A DNA stretch of 64,000 bases from Isoetes taiwanensis (Eukaryota; Streptophyta; Lycopodiopsida; Isoetales; Isoetaceae). Below the pieces are notes generated by a model. That model worked only from the letters and a program-made list of their open reading frames with translations, did not search any database and had not been told where the DNA came from. The stretch spans positions 1-64,000 of the forward strand of contig JAJEKV010000556.1 in the NCBI GenBank assembly GCA_021234155.1, written 5' to 3'. This document shows positions 42,502-53,879 of the stretch, piece by piece (the first letter of the stretch is position 1; the number at the start of each line of letters is the position of its first letter). The position numbers and the translations under genes were made by a program.

Positions 42502-44274
42502 TTAGAGCTTGGTAAATTTCTTCCTATGCTTGTTGATCCATAGGAGGTGTGGATGAAGGAGGTGGTTGATACCTTTGTTGTTGAGGCACTCGTGGTGGCT
42601 AGGACGAGAGCCTTGTTTGCCATTAGCGATCCAAAATTGATAGGCCGTGAGGCGTACGGAAGTGGTTTGATTCGTGCCTGGAAGTTGGACTTGAACCTGA
42701 GAAAATTGAGGGCATGCCGTGGTGGTATGACCCCATTCCAGACAATGATAACACTGAGCTTTGGAAGGATCAAAAGGGGGGCAGTTGCCTGGTCCTCTTG
42801 ACGGCTGAGATTGATGAGATTGTGGATACTGTTGAAGTGGTTGAGCTTGAAATTGCTGAGGTTGGTATGACGTTTGTTGCTGAGGCATGGTCTGGACCTA
42901 AAAAACCATCTTTTGTCAGAAAGGTGTAGGATGAGTACGAGTACATTCTTCCGTAGCATGATTGCACATGTTGCAACGTTTACAATGAGGAGGACCATTT
43001 GAGGAATTGCACTCGTTGGCCAAATGGCCTTGATATTTGCAGATGTGGCACCAAATTTGACTGCGTTGAGGATTAGAGTGTTGAGGCTGAACTGCAGTCT
43101 GAGAAACCATGATAGGTGGGATGAAGGGTAGCTCTTTGAGGGCCACGCCTCGGGAGGAAACATTAACTGAATGATTGACGAGTTCGATGGCCTGCTCCAA
43201 AGTCTTGGGGCGCAGGTATTCAGTCATGAGACGAATAGCCGGAGGAAGTCCCTGTAGAAACCAGACGAGGATCTGGCTTTGCGTAAGGTACTCTTGAAGT
43301 CTGCTGAGGAGGATGTGAAGACGATCCGCAAAATCCCGGACTGACTCCGTGGGCTCTTGCTGAAGATCATTGAGTTGCTTGAGAAGAAGTTGATCATCAT
43401 CCGTGGTGCCGTAATGAGAAAGGAAAGCAGCCTTCATTTCTGTCCAGTTTTGTTTCCAATGGCTTTTGTTGGCCATGAGCCATTGATGAGGGGATCCACG
43501 CAGCGTGGTGGAAAAGATGTGGAACTTCAGTTGAGGTTGAGCGTGACCATTTAGGACAGCCAGAGCCTCAAATTCTTCCATGTGGGCTTGAGCACTTTGA
43601 TCCAATGGTTTGCCTTTAGTACTGCCAAAAGTGGGATAGGTCAGTTTGAGAGTCTGAAAAGAAGATTGTGACGGACCTTGCGCATAGAGCAGCTGAGTAG
43701 GAGGAGGTACATAATGAGGTGGAACAACCATAGTCTCTGTATGGTGTGGCAGAGGTGCAGAAAAACCTTGAGAGTCTGGAAAAGGAGCATCCTGTGGGGA
43801 AGGACCTTGAGAGCTTTGTTCGTGAGGTTTGAGATCAGTGAGAGTGTAAACTGGAAGAGTATGTTGAAAAGAAGGGGATTGGGGATATGTCTGAACCTGG
43901 GGAGGGCCGAAAGAGACATGGGGATAACCCATTCCTCCAGGGGAAGATGATGGTTGTGAAGGCAGAGGAGTATGGCCAGAGGAGATATGAATGTAGGCAC
44001 TCTCTAGAGTGTGGAAATAAGCTGGAGGGGGCTGAACATGTGTATGATGGGGTGACTGAGGTTGTGAACAATGTTTACACGCTGGAGGAGAGCCAGGACG
44101 AGAGTGAAGACGAGGAGTAGGTGGCGTCGACTGAGCTCGTGAGCGAATATGGCCTCCCTCAATATCATAACCAGTGTCATACATATCTCGAGCAACTTCG
44201 CGACGTTGATGGCGCTCCAAACGAGACGCCGTCTGGCAAAGGAGTTCCTCTGGAGTGAAAGCACGAGCAGACAT
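42502..44274 (-). pseudogene. gag: Gypsy-2 gag with three zinc knuckles
   Basis: The frame opens at 44358 in the LTR, but the Met at 44274 (MSARAFTPEELL) lies past the primer site and is the likelier start. A long Pro/Ser-rich N-terminal region is followed by the gag core ('TLRGSPHQWLM', 'FLSHYG', 'SVRDFADRLHILLSRL'). Two knuckles follow, 'CHICKYQGHLANEC' and 'CKRCNMCNHATEEC'. After a frameshift at about 42900 the frame 42888-42502 carries a third, 'CYHCLEWGHTTTAC'. Gag builds the particle and binds RNA. Confidence 0.9.
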
Positions 44275-44301
44275 TGTAAAAGAAAGAAGAGAAAGGAAAT
44301 C

Positions 44302-44321
44302 AGACCCGGCAGCGGCGACAG
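44302..44321 (-). promoter_or_regulatory. Gypsy-2 primer-binding site
   Basis: Directly after the 5' LTR the minus strand reads ctgtcgccgctgccgggtct. It resembles the tRNA-Asp-type site (TGGCGCCGTTGCCGGG) used by many plant gypsy elements, with a few mismatches. Confidence 0.7.
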
Positions 44322-44918
44322 TGTTTGGGGTCTGGGTTCGGGAACTCCTACAAGACAACCCTCTGTGAGGACCCGTGGATCAAACGGGAGAATCCGGTAG
44401 CTGTGTCACGCGGGATTTGCAAAAGAAACAAGGAAAAGGAAAAGAGAGAGAACAAAAGAAAACAATGAGAACACAATGATGAGAACGAAACTCTTTGATA
44501 TCAATGATGATACATGAGCTCTCGCAATAGAGAGAAACAAAATGGAGACAAGACCAAAAACTCATCTCAAACTCGAGTGCTAGCTCTACTCATATATATA
44601 GTAAAGTGGCCTCTGGCCCAATATAGACACTCTGTCAGATCTCGGTGCCGACTCCTGGAAGGAGGCCTGATTTGCAGGAATGTTGGCGGTGCCTCTTGAA
44701 ATGCCTGAAATCACGCTGACGCTGATGGCCCGTCACTTGTCTGTTCTCGGCCTCTTCTTTGGCGTGCCCGTGGCCTTCTGCGTGGTCTGCTGCTTGGTCA
44801 GCTGCTTGGTCTTCTGCTGGGCTTTTGACGCCTGACCTTGACCTGATTGTGGCTCCTTGTTCCTGACCTGGTCTGTAGTGTGCATGAATATCCTGTACCA
44901 GGACGTACAGGACTAACA
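44322..44918 (-). repeat. Gypsy-2 5' LTR, complete (597 bp)
   Basis: The outer ends are TG and CA on the minus strand (tgttagtcc ... ccccaaaca). The element's gag and primer site lie to the left and CTTAG (44919-44923) to the right. A frame of 94 codons on the minus strand is LTR sequence, not a gene, although its first codons would extend ORF3. Confidence 0.93.
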
Positions 44919-44923
44919 CTTAG

Positions 44924-45305
44924 GACTAAGAGATCTAAGTTTCAATCTAATAGTAGGACTGGCCTTGCAAGAAATAATACCTTGTGCTTCTTTGAGTTTT
45001 GCTTGAATTGATTTTCCTGCACTAACTGCTCCAGCCAGGGTACTTGTATCTGCTGCACCAGCACCTCCAGAAGTTTGTCCTGCTCCTCCTGCCACAGATT
45101 CTGCTGAGCCAGTTCTGACCAAACCCCCCGTGCTTACAGCTAAAGTACTGGTAGGATCTACCAGTTCCCACAAATCTTCCACCTCCAATATATGAATCAT
45201 GGCTTCTTTCCATACTTGAAAACGAGGCCCACCCTTGTAGACCTCCACCTGATTCAGAAGGCTAGCTCCAAATCTGCTAGACATAGTTATAGGCTCTGAT
45301 ACCAC
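44924..45305 (-). pseudogene. gag: Copia gag N-terminal part
   Basis: The frame starts MVSEPITMSSRFG and includes 'PRFQVWKEAMIHILEVEDLWELV', the usual start of copia gag; the likely first Met lies just after the primer site. A Ser/Thr/Gly-rich insert follows. The frame is cut at 44919-44923 by gypsy-2 and continues at 13044. Confidence 0.88.
45292..45305 (-). promoter_or_regulatory. Copia primer-binding site (initiator Met tRNA type)
   Basis: The minus strand reads gtggtatcagagcc directly after the LTR end (...TCCTAACA). TGGTATCAGAGC is the standard complement of the plant initiator methionine tRNA 3' end. Confidence 0.93.
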
Positions 45306-46034
45306 TGTTAGGAAAAGACAACTTGATACTTATATTTTTCCAAACTTGCAGCAATGTCTAGCACAAACACTTCCTTGTTTCAAATTCCTTTATTCATACA
45401 AACTTGGGAGCCAAAAGGTGGTCACTAATCCCAAGTTTAAACAAACAAGTAGAAATAACCTTTAAACTAGAAATAATCTAGCAACAATCTTATAAGTTCA
45501 TAAGATTGCTTTATGGTCTTCACAATGTCACAAATAGATCAAGCATTTAACTAACCTTTAACAAATACTGTAGCAATATTACTGTAGCTACAATATTGAC
45601 CAAAATACTGTAGCTAGGTTGACCAAAAAGCTCGGCCTTAGGAAATCTGGTACAAACTCGTTCTGTACAATCCGGTGCCTGCTGCTAGCTCCTCCTTGAT
45701 TATATACATGGTCGTTCCGGCGGTGTAGGAAAGGATAGCCAGTCGAATCCACCTGCTAAGCCGTGTTTTAGCATTATCCCACAGGCTCGTCTGAGAAAAT
45801 CGGCTCCCTTACAATTATCCCACAGGCTTATTGAAGAAAATCGGCTCTTTTCCAACCATTGAATCATGGGTTTAATAAAACAAATGAATAAGCATTTCAT
45901 CATTGAATGAACCTTAGGCTCATGTATTTGCTGAGCTGCAACAATGAATACCCAAGTTTGCAACACTGTAGAAGATAATCTTGCACTCTGTTATCAACCC
46001 TATTTTGTCAACTATAAGCTGAGCAAAACTAATA
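45306..46034 (-). repeat. Copia 5' LTR, complete (729 bp)
   Basis: The left end is TGTTAGGAAAAG in plus orientation and the right end is 'caaaactaata' (CA mutated to TA). It is followed by the GATAC duplication at 46035-46039. It includes the 110 bp missing from the 3' LTR. Confidence 0.93.
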
Positions 46035-46039
46035 GATAC

Positions 46040-48327
46040 ACTGGCGTAACGTTTGGCAATAAGGGAATGTTCATTTGACAAATTGCAGGATTAATGCCTC
46101 GCAAATCCTCGTATGACCATGCAAATATGTCTTTATACTCATGTAGAAGGTGAGTAGCTTTTAAATGAATATGTAAGGGCAAGTTTTTTCCCAGATGCAC
46201 ATTTTGTGGATTATCTCTCGTGCCCAAATTAAGCTCTTCAGTTTCAGGTGTGTTAAGACATGGACGAAGATTTCCATGTTGTAAGGTATGGGCTTGTAAT
46301 GGTTTAATTTCAGTTTGCCCCATGTTGATTTCTGTAAATGCTGTCGGAAAATCTGAGATAACTTCAACCATATAACATGATTCACCTTCGATCTCTGAAT
46401 ACACATTAACATTGTAAAAATCCTCATCATCCTCATACTCTTCGTAAATGTCTTCATCATCCTCACTATCTGAGAAAATAATCTCATTATCTATAGTGGT
46501 TGTAATACACGTGGGCAAGTCAATCTTGGAAGTTTTTCCTTGCTTTGTTAATTGGAGAGTGTTATTGGACCAATCATGCATTGCCCTTGCTTCACGTAAC
46601 CAAGGCCTGCGAGTTCATAGTCTTGAATACGACTTTGAGTATCCAAGATAACAAAATCTTGTTGGAATTCAAGGTCTCCCACTATGAAATTTACTGCTCT
46701 AACGAGTCCCAATGAATCGGCCACTTTAATATCGAATGGCGATTTTACCATTTTATCTAATTTCAACTGCTTCCGCAGTGCATTTGTCATTATATTCACA
46801 CCAGCACCTCCATCGATAGGCACTCGTTGAATGTCTTTTCCTTTAATTTGAACTAAAACAATTGGATTTTGCTTGTCCAATGGTTCAGTTTTTAGCGTAG
46901 ACATTACATCTTTTTGGTAACAGAGTTCCTTTGGTATGCCAAGACATGGCATGTATTTAATGAGCATTGGTAAAGGAATGTAAATCCTAGTATCCTGAAT
47001 TTGTTTTCCTAGTGCCTCTAGTTCTTCTCCTTCATTTGGATCTATTGGCCGAAACGCCTTAAAGTCTGGAAAATGTTTAGCTACAAGTCTAAGAGACACA
47101 TGGACTTGTAATCTTTGCAATTGATTTTTCAATATGCTGATATCCTGACCAGGTATTTCCAACGGAAAGTGAGATTCCGTTTCTTGCATTTCTTTGATTT
47201 GATGTCGGGTGTTGGCATATGTTTCAACTTCATCTTCAATATCAGGATAAGGCTTAAGTTTTCTTTTGGATGTCTGTTTAGGCATCCCAAAAATCTCAAT
47301 CCCCTCTTTTAGTGCTCGTTGGCGCGTAACAACATTAACACCTATCATATCTCCCTTATGCTCCAACGAAACGATTCTCGCATCTTCACTGTCTTTAGTT
47401 TGATTTTTTTGTGGGGATTGTATAATTTTTCCCCGATTCATTTTATTTTTGCAATCTCGAGAGATATGGCCTTTCTCTCCACATTTCCAGCATTCAATTC
47501 CCTTTTGGTCCTTACCATTAGATAGTTCAGCCATGCTCACAGCATAAGCCGGAGTACTTTTCTCTTTTGCCTTATTGTTGAAGTAGCAATCTTTTGTATC
47601 ATGGTTATTTCTTTCACAAATGTGACAATGTCTTGTTTCCAATACTGTTCTACATTCATTTGAATAATGCCCAGGTTTAGAACACCGGGAACGCCAAATG
47701 TAACTTCGTTTTTGTTCACTCTGAACAATTCGTTTTAGCTTCTCTTCCATATTTTATTGCAATCTGCCTTGCATATCCCCAATTTCTTGGTTCACCCTTT
47801 TGTGAACCAAGCTTTCCATGCTTGTCAGCACCCAGAATCCCATTTAATATTGCAGCTCTCTTTACTGCTTCCTCCAAAGTGTTTGGATCATCCATCTGTA
47901 ATTGTTGTTTTATCCTTCCTTGAAACCCATCCACAAACCATGATACAATATCTGTCTCATGTGGTTTAGGATTTAATTGACTTGCTAAATCTGTAATTCG
48001 AGTTGCAAAAGTCAATGGAGCTTCTCCAGGCTTAATTTGCAAAGCCTTTAATTCATCTTTGATCTATTTGTATGTAGGGGCAACATGATAGGCTTTCAGA
48101 AAGATCTCTTTAATCTCCTGCCAAGTTCTCTTAGTATCCATGTTGCGTAGTAGCCAATCTGCTGGTCTACCTTCCAAGGTAGTTGGAAACAACGTGATTC
48201 TTTCTAGATCACTATCTTGACCATTTGAAGAGCTTATGAGCTCGAATTGCTTCACATGAGTATCAGCCTGAGTTTGGGCTGCTTTACCTGCACCATACTT
48301 AGGGTATGGTATTTTGGATGTGCTCAT
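46040..48327 (-). pseudogene. gag: Gypsy-1 gag, protease and start of RT
   Basis: Gag starts at 48327 (MSTSKIPYPKYG) and shows 'LFPTTLEGRPADWLL' and 'TFATRITDLASQLNP'. A stop lies at about 48062 and a frameshift near 47750-47716. Zinc knuckles 'CHICERNNHDTKDC' and 'CWKCGEKGHISRDC' follow in the frame 47750-46548, with a degenerate first knuckle before them. Protease 'IDGGAGVNIM' lies near 46810. 46581-46040 is the acidic protease-RT linker and ends with the first residues of RT ('MNIPLLPNVTPVY'), where the copia element cuts in. Confidence 0.88.
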
Positions 48328-48801
48328 TGTGACGAAGACCTTTCCTGTTTAAGTTTATTTTCTTCTCTCTTTATGTGTCTATGAGTTCTCCCTTCTTCCT
48401 GCTTTTTCGTTTTCGCCTCTTGTTTCCTTCTTTGCTCTTGAATTTCTTTATATCCTCTCATTCATAGCCCAAACCATTACTTGAGCAATTATGAGGCTGT
48501 TTTGTTTAGGGAAATACCAAATAACCCTCTTTGGATCTTAGTTCTGTGTGCAGAAATGTTCTGGAGTCACCATATATCCAAAACTAGTTAGACTTGGAAT
48601 TTGGCTTTGAAATTTGGTATACAGGTAGAACATTGATAGAAGTATGTTGCAGCAAAATTTTGGCTCCAAATACGAAGGATAGCTTGGTCATTTTCAGGTC
48701 TGATATACACTAATCTTGCTGCGACAGAAATTGTTGAACTAGAGATAATTTAATGGCCAATTAAGTGGATCTCAACGATCTTTAATTTTGATTGATGCTT
48801 T
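48328..48801 (-). other. Gypsy-1 5' untranslated leader
   Basis: This lies between the primer site and the gag start codon. It is AT-rich, pyrimidine-rich on the plus strand at 48345-48450, and has no ORF or structure that I can support. Confidence 0.7.
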
Positions 48802-48821
48802 CCCAGGCAACGACGCCCAAA
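48802..48821 (-). promoter_or_regulatory. Gypsy-1 primer-binding site
   Basis: The minus strand reads tttgggcgtcgttgcctggg right after the LTR end. It resembles the tRNA-Asp-type site TGGCGCCGTTGCCGGGG. Its position fixes the LTR boundary at 48822. Confidence 0.75.
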
Positions 48822-48994
48822 TGTTAAAGGAATCTATCTGTTGCCACCTTCCTTAACATTCATCATACACGTAATCAAACTTCACATACATATCCAGGGC
48901 TTAAGCATCAATTAAATTACTAGTTGAGAAACTTACATACCAGCTCATTCATCATAGCCATTAATTTAGTAAAGTCTAAATCAGAACTCTCCAT

Positions 48995-51402
48995 AACCGG
49001 TGGTTTGATGCGGAGTGTAAAGAACGCAAGCGCCAGCTCCGTCACATCCTGGATCCAGGTACCCGCTTGCAGGCCACCACACAGTACCGCGCCCATCTGA
49101 AGGAGACAAAGGCGTGGTACCTTGCCAGGCATCAGGGGGAGATGTTCGGCCTGCTGGACACTCATCCTCGAACCTTTTGGCGCAGAGTGCTTCGAAGGCC
49201 AGCCCAGCCTACAGGGGACATCACACCCGGGCAGTGGGAACAGTACTTGCAGCAGCTCTATGACCCACCAGGGACGCGTATGCCCATACCCCCACAGGAT
49301 GGCCCCCCATTAGTTCTCGCGGAGGAGGATATTGTGGAGGGTCTGCAACGGCTGGCTAATGGGAAGGCAGCTGACCTCGATGGTATGCAGGCCGAGTTAC
49401 TCAAATGGGCAGGGCAGCCGCTGGTGCCGATCCTCACTACCATGTTCAACAGAGCATTGGGGAAGGTTTCCCCGACAATAGCGGGGTTGTCCCCATTCAC
49501 AAGGCGGGCGACCCACACCGTCCGCCAACCACGGACGATCATGGTCGATTCGGTGTTTGCCAAACCGTTATCGGCATTCTCGAAAGCCGATTGACCCATT
49601 TGGCGGAGGCGTGAGATGTGCGAGCCCTCACACAAGCGGGCTTTAGACCCCGCCACTAAACGATTGACCATATCTTTACACCGCTGGGCCGATTGAAGAC
49701 GGCGGAACCATCGGCGGGACTTGTATTGCCGCTTTGTGGACTTGAAGGCTTTTGATATGGTCCCCGGGAAAAGCTATGGGCTAGAGCAAGGCGTCAAGCT
49801 CGGGCCGCTGCCGCGCGTAATGCCATATACAAAGCTATATGAGAGTTGTTTTGGCGGGGATGCACCGACGGGCCAAGAATTCACCAAGAGTATCGGTCCG
49901 GCAGGGGCTGCCCCTCTCACCAACACTTTTTGGCCTCTACATTGATCGGTTAGAGCCCGGCTTCGAAAGCATGGGGGATGGCATCTGACTTTTGCACTGT
50001 GTCATCCGCCCCACTCATCTATGTGGATGATGTTGACCTTCCGCCCACACCCCGAAGCTATGCGAGTCTCATCCGGATGCCCTAGACACATTCCTGCCGC
50101 TACGACATGCGCGTGGAATCGGCCAAGACCGGTGGTTCTCATATCCTCTTCACGCCACCCCACGCCTCGCACTCACATATCTGGGGGCGACCGGGAGGTC
50201 ACGCCCACCTACAAGTACCTAGGGGTGGAGTTCCCCTCCTCGCTCTGTTGGGAGGCGCCCATCCGCTATGGGTGACAGCAGGCCGGAAAGCGCTTTATGC
50301 CGCAAGTGAGAACAACAGCCACCGTGCAGAGCTCTATGATTGGGGCCATCAATCACATCTGTTTCGGGGACCGGTCGAGCCCCGCCCTTCGCAGACGGGT
50401 CGAGGTTTGGGGCCCTACCGCTCTTTGGCGCACTGGAATGACTTGGAGCAGGTGCGTAAGGCATTTTGGCACGGCACTTGGGTGAAACCTTCGGCCCCCA
50501 TCGATTCTCGCCGGCATGAAATCGATTCTTGCCGCCTCACGGCAAACCCTTGATAGACACATCGCCTATTTTCGTAATGTGGTTAATATGGGTGATGCTG
50601 GCCCCCCGACACGGGCTTACGTTGTGGCAATGGGCCCGCAGCCGCTCGGCCCGCTGGAGGGGTAAGAGAGATCGCTGGTTCGCCCAGATGGAATGTGGGG
50701 AGCAGTGTGCGTGCAGGTGGACACAGAGGGCGATCGTGATACCTGCGGGGAGTACCGGACGCTTGCTTCCTTGGCAAGCTCGGGACCCCGCTTCTAGAGC
50801 AGGTCAAAATGGCCCATTACAAGGAGCACATCAACCCCGTGTTAGCCCGGGGCCCGCAGCCTCTACCTCGCATTCTCACCGCCCGAAAAGCCAGACTCAT
50901 TGCTTCCATTCGCGACAGTGCCCACCATCTTCGCGATCGAGGCGGGCCGGTGGATTGGGGAGCCCCGCCCAGACAGGCTCTGTCGGTGCCATTGAGGATG
51001 AGTCTCACACTTTCCGAGTTGCCCAAAGATTCGGTCGGATCCGGCCGATATCGCTCCCTTAGTACGGCCGGACTTGCCCTACATTTGCCGATGAACCCGC
51101 CGGCGTCGATGCGTGCTGCGGGGGGTCGTACATTCAGGAGGTACTGGATCTGCGAGCTCACCTTTGCCCTCGCCTGGCTGCCTGATCATGAGTGTATATA
51201 TATTTGTGTGTTTTTGCATTTCGTATATTGGAACAGTTTGTCAGCAGGCTGATTACTGCCACGGTTTTTCCCTCGAAAACCCTTCGGGGCGGGGGTTTTT
51301 TAATGGGTAGTAATCCGCTTGCTGCGCTTTTGTATTGGGTCCCATAGACCGATTGGTCTCCGTGGACGATAAAAATACCTTCCTTCCTTCCTTCCTTCCT
51401 TC
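48995..51402 (+). mobile_element. LINE-A: 5'-truncated non-LTR retrotransposon
   Basis: Plus-strand LINE starting in the linker between endonuclease and RT ('NRWFDAECKERK' in 48995-49030). RT parts are 'GLQRLANGKAADLDGMQAELL' (49345-49400), 'PIHKAGDP' (about 49490) and the catalytic 'IYVDD' (50016-50030). Several frameshifts and stops make it dead. The 3' end has a conserved stem-loop-like block (51270-51305) and a (CCTT)n tail (51378-51402) in place of poly(A). TCCAT is found before the LINE (48990-48994) and after the tail (51401-51405) and may be a target duplication, although the tail makes this ambiguous. Confidence 0.87.
51270..51375 (+). other. LINE-A conserved 3' end
   Basis: 'cgaaaacccttcggggcggg' followed by 'ggttttttaatg' can pair as AAAACCC with GGGTTTT around a short loop. 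It is followed by 'gggtcccatagaccgattgg' and 'tctccgtggacg'. The same blocks occur in LINE-B (reverse, 57178-57295), so the 3' end is conserved and may be the recognition element for the LINE's own RT. Confidence 0.7.
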
Positions 51403-51960
51403 CATTGATGCTAAAGATACATCCAGAGTTTCCATGAAATGTTTCCTTTCAAAAAGGATTGTAAGTATTTAGGTCTTCGTTCCTGCTGCAAATCCCTCTT
51501 CATAATGATGATTGCCATAGAATAGAAACAGTACATGTCTGCTCCAGATCGCTTCCTCTCCGCTCTTCTCTGTCCTCCCAAAAACTGTTCCTTCCTCCTT
51601 TTCAACGTAGCCAAGAGGTGTCCTCTCTCCACCGTTGGATTGTCTTATTAAATCTACACCTCTCATTCTTTAAAGACTTTTATATCTTATGTATTTATTT
51701 GATATCTAATGCAAATAACACTAACATGGTTTTATTTATAAAATTGTTCCATGGACAACCCATGGTCGTTATTGAGTAAGGTTTTATTTATTATTCCATG
51801 GTCAAACCATGGTCATTACTATTCTTTAATGGGACATTTTATATTTCTTCGACGTTTCTTAAAATGATTGCCATAATCTTCGTTGTCTTCGTCCTCAATG
51901 TCGTCGTATATTAAATGCATTAATGATGTATTTTCGATGTCTTGGTCTAATACCTTATCA

Positions 51961-53879
51961 CTGCCAATGGGAAAACTACTTTGTATTGGGTGAAATTATG
52001 TAGGGTGTTGTGCTGCCAATAGCGATGACAATGGTAGCATGTAGTGTGGTGTATAGTATACTACTATGGTGTGGTGAAGGGTGTTGTGCTGCCAAAAGTG
52101 CTGCTACTGCACAATGTATGGTGTTTATATGGTAGTAGCTTGTGTTGTGTAGTGTAGCTTGTGTTGTGTAGTATGTGATTGTGGTATTCTACGAGTATGT
52201 AGCTTATAATATTAGAAGGCTGATATATATGGAGTGGTTTGTGTTGCAGACTATGGCAGACTTGTAAAGGAATGGATGGTTGCATATCACATAGAATGCC
52301 ATCAATCCGAGCCATCGGATCGGAATTCTCGAATTGGCGAGCATGCATCTCTCCCATGCATGCATGCATTGTATGCATTTTTTGAGGCTCTGGTTCGTTT
52401 GGGAATCGCTATTTCTTACAGGTTCTTCATCGACTTCTCATTCGCATTTTCTGGGAGCATTTGTCTGTTTTCATGCGAACCCTTATTCGAGAATTGATAG
52501 CTGCAAGAAACGATCGCAAGCGAGGATAGAAAGAGTCATATGAATAGAAAGATTGAGTTGATAGAAATTAAAGCTAATTTGCACAGATGACAGTCCATCA
52601 TGACGATAAATTCAAAAGCGGCAAAGGATGTTTGGGTTGTAAGTGAACTGAAGGACGAAGAGCTAAATGATAAGTGTTGCCTGGGTTGAGCCAACTGAAT
52701 AAGGAACTAGCAAAACTTGAAATTGAGTGAAGTGTATGTGAAGCCTTACTTTAGGTGCTACAACCTCGAATGTGCAAATCTGAGAATTTTTTTAGCGTAG
52801 TGGCTATGACATACTTTAGATCATGCGCTTCTAGTGCTTCTTACAGTAGAAGAAGAGGGTGATGAAGGTCTCCCGTATTGTGGACGGTGTCTAAAATGAG
52901 AGGATAAATTGTTGCCAGTTATCATAGCAAAATGCAATCAATCACCAATATCACATTCCATGTCTGGTACACCATTTGAGGTGAATATTGTCATCTCTAA
53001 CTTTGTCTAAAAGCTTTATTTATATTGTGTTTGTTCGTAGACGTTCTAGAACTAGTTGCAACCCTAGTTGTATCCAAATGATGTCTGAGACGTGTCTTTT
53101 GGCTTTTAGTATTCGAGTGGTACCACAGAAACCAATGAACACAAGTAAGTAACCCAATTAATGTTTCTGATATCAGAGATTTCTGACTTTAGTATTTGCA
53201 GAATTGTAAAAAACTAAGGCTAAGGAAATCCAACTCCTTGCGATGCCTCGATCGAATATGAGACTGCAAGATACCACCCGAGTGCAAATAGAATTGAGTC
53301 CATTGGATACTTCAAAGTCAATCCCACTTCTTGAGAGTGGTGGTCCTCCAAGAAGAAATTTGGATAGTGAACTGAATGCAGTTGTGTCAAGAAAGCAATA
53401 GTGTCATAGAAATGGTTTATATACTGACATTTTTTTTTGTCTGTGGTCTTTCTCATCTCAACTATTGCAGGTATAATGACAAAGAAATTTCAATGCAGAA
53501 TTATCTGTGGTCTTTCTCATCTCAACTATTGCATTTCAATGCAGAACAAGGTCCTACAACTGTTGAAAGAAAAGTAATTTCCTCTGAAACTCGTTCTACA
53601 CAAGATCTACAACCAAATAAAAGTTTGGGTGTTGAACATGAGGTATAGCGGATGCAGCTAATCAAATTGGCAAAGAAACCCCCGAATTCTGAACGATGCA
53701 GCATGATCATCAAGGCCACTACCTCCTCAACCAAGAAAAAACAAGAGATTATGATATTCTCCTTGCCCGGATTTTAATGGAGGTTTGAGCAAGTTTTCTG
53801 ACTTAAAAGAGAGGATCCCGCTATTAACCGAGCCAGACGTTATGCTTATGAAATTGAACAATGTCAAAGCGTCAGTTTC
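51961..53879. other. Right flank of the nested stack, no gene recognised
   Basis: 51990-52200 holds GTGT-rich degenerate repeats related to 560-790. The rest is AT-rich, with 60-100 codon frames that have no domain. A 62-bp direct duplication ('tgtggtctttctcatctcaa' plus 'ctattgca...aatgcagaa') is present at 53440-53545. Confidence 0.5.

Larger units (their letters stand above)
13050..44918 (-). mobile_element. Gypsy-2: Ty3/gypsy element nested in copia gag
   Basis: This minus-strand element has a 5' LTR (44918-44322), a primer site (44321-44302), gag (44274 to about 42500), protease (42436-41409), pol (about 40960-38302), an antisense ORF, ORF3 (37403-31190), a polypurine tract and a 3' LTR (31185-31134 continued at 13586-13050). 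A CACTA transposon lies in the 3' LTR and a DIRS-like element in ORF3. Own DNA is about 11 kb. The shared 540 bp of the two LTRs differ at about a dozen positions by eye plus small indels. The layout parallels gypsy-1, so both belong to one wider lineage, although their LTRs are unrelated. Confidence 0.92.
6537..46034 (-). mobile_element. Ty1/copia LTR retrotransposon nested in gypsy-1 pol
   Basis: This minus-strand copia element has a 5' LTR at 45306-46034, a primer site at 45292-45305, the gag N-terminus at 45305-44924, the rest of gag and pol at 13044-9248, a polypurine tract at 9198-9211 and a 3' LTR at 6537-9197. The 3' LTR contains a replaced segment. Gag is interrupted by gypsy-2, flanked by CTTAG. 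The element's own DNA is about 5.6 kb. The 994-codon integrase-RT-RNase H frame is still open, which points to a young element despite the insertions. Confidence 0.93.
796..51960 (-). mobile_element. Gypsy-1: outermost Ty3/gypsy LTR retrotransposon, split by nested insertions
   Basis: This is a minus-strand Ty3/gypsy element of Tat/Athila-like type. In transcription order it has a 5' LTR (51960 down to 48822, interrupted by a LINE), a primer site (48821-48802), gag and protease (48327 to about 46040), pol (about 6531 to 3935), ORF3 (3934 to 1023), a polypurine tract and a partial 3' LTR. The copia element at 6537-46034 separates gag/protease from reverse transcriptase. The reading of the RT N-terminus resumes across that gap with about one base lost, and GATAC flanks the insert on both sides, so the two halves were one element. 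Its own sequence adds up to roughly 9.2 kb. Stops and frameshifts make it defective. The 372 bp shared by the two LTRs differ at about eight positions by eye (about 2%). Confidence 0.9.
48822..51960 (-). repeat. Gypsy-1 5' LTR, interrupted by a LINE
   Basis: The LTR parts are 48822-48994 and 51403-51960, together about 731 bp, with TG at 48822 and CA at 51960. The LINE at 48995-51402 separates them. The right 372 bp match the 3' LTR at 796-1167. Confidence 0.8.

Noticed and set aside
44635-44919. 94-codon ORF in the gypsy-2 LTR
   Set aside because: It lies entirely in LTR sequence and is broken in the other LTR copy. Only its first codons might matter, as a possible extension of ORF3.
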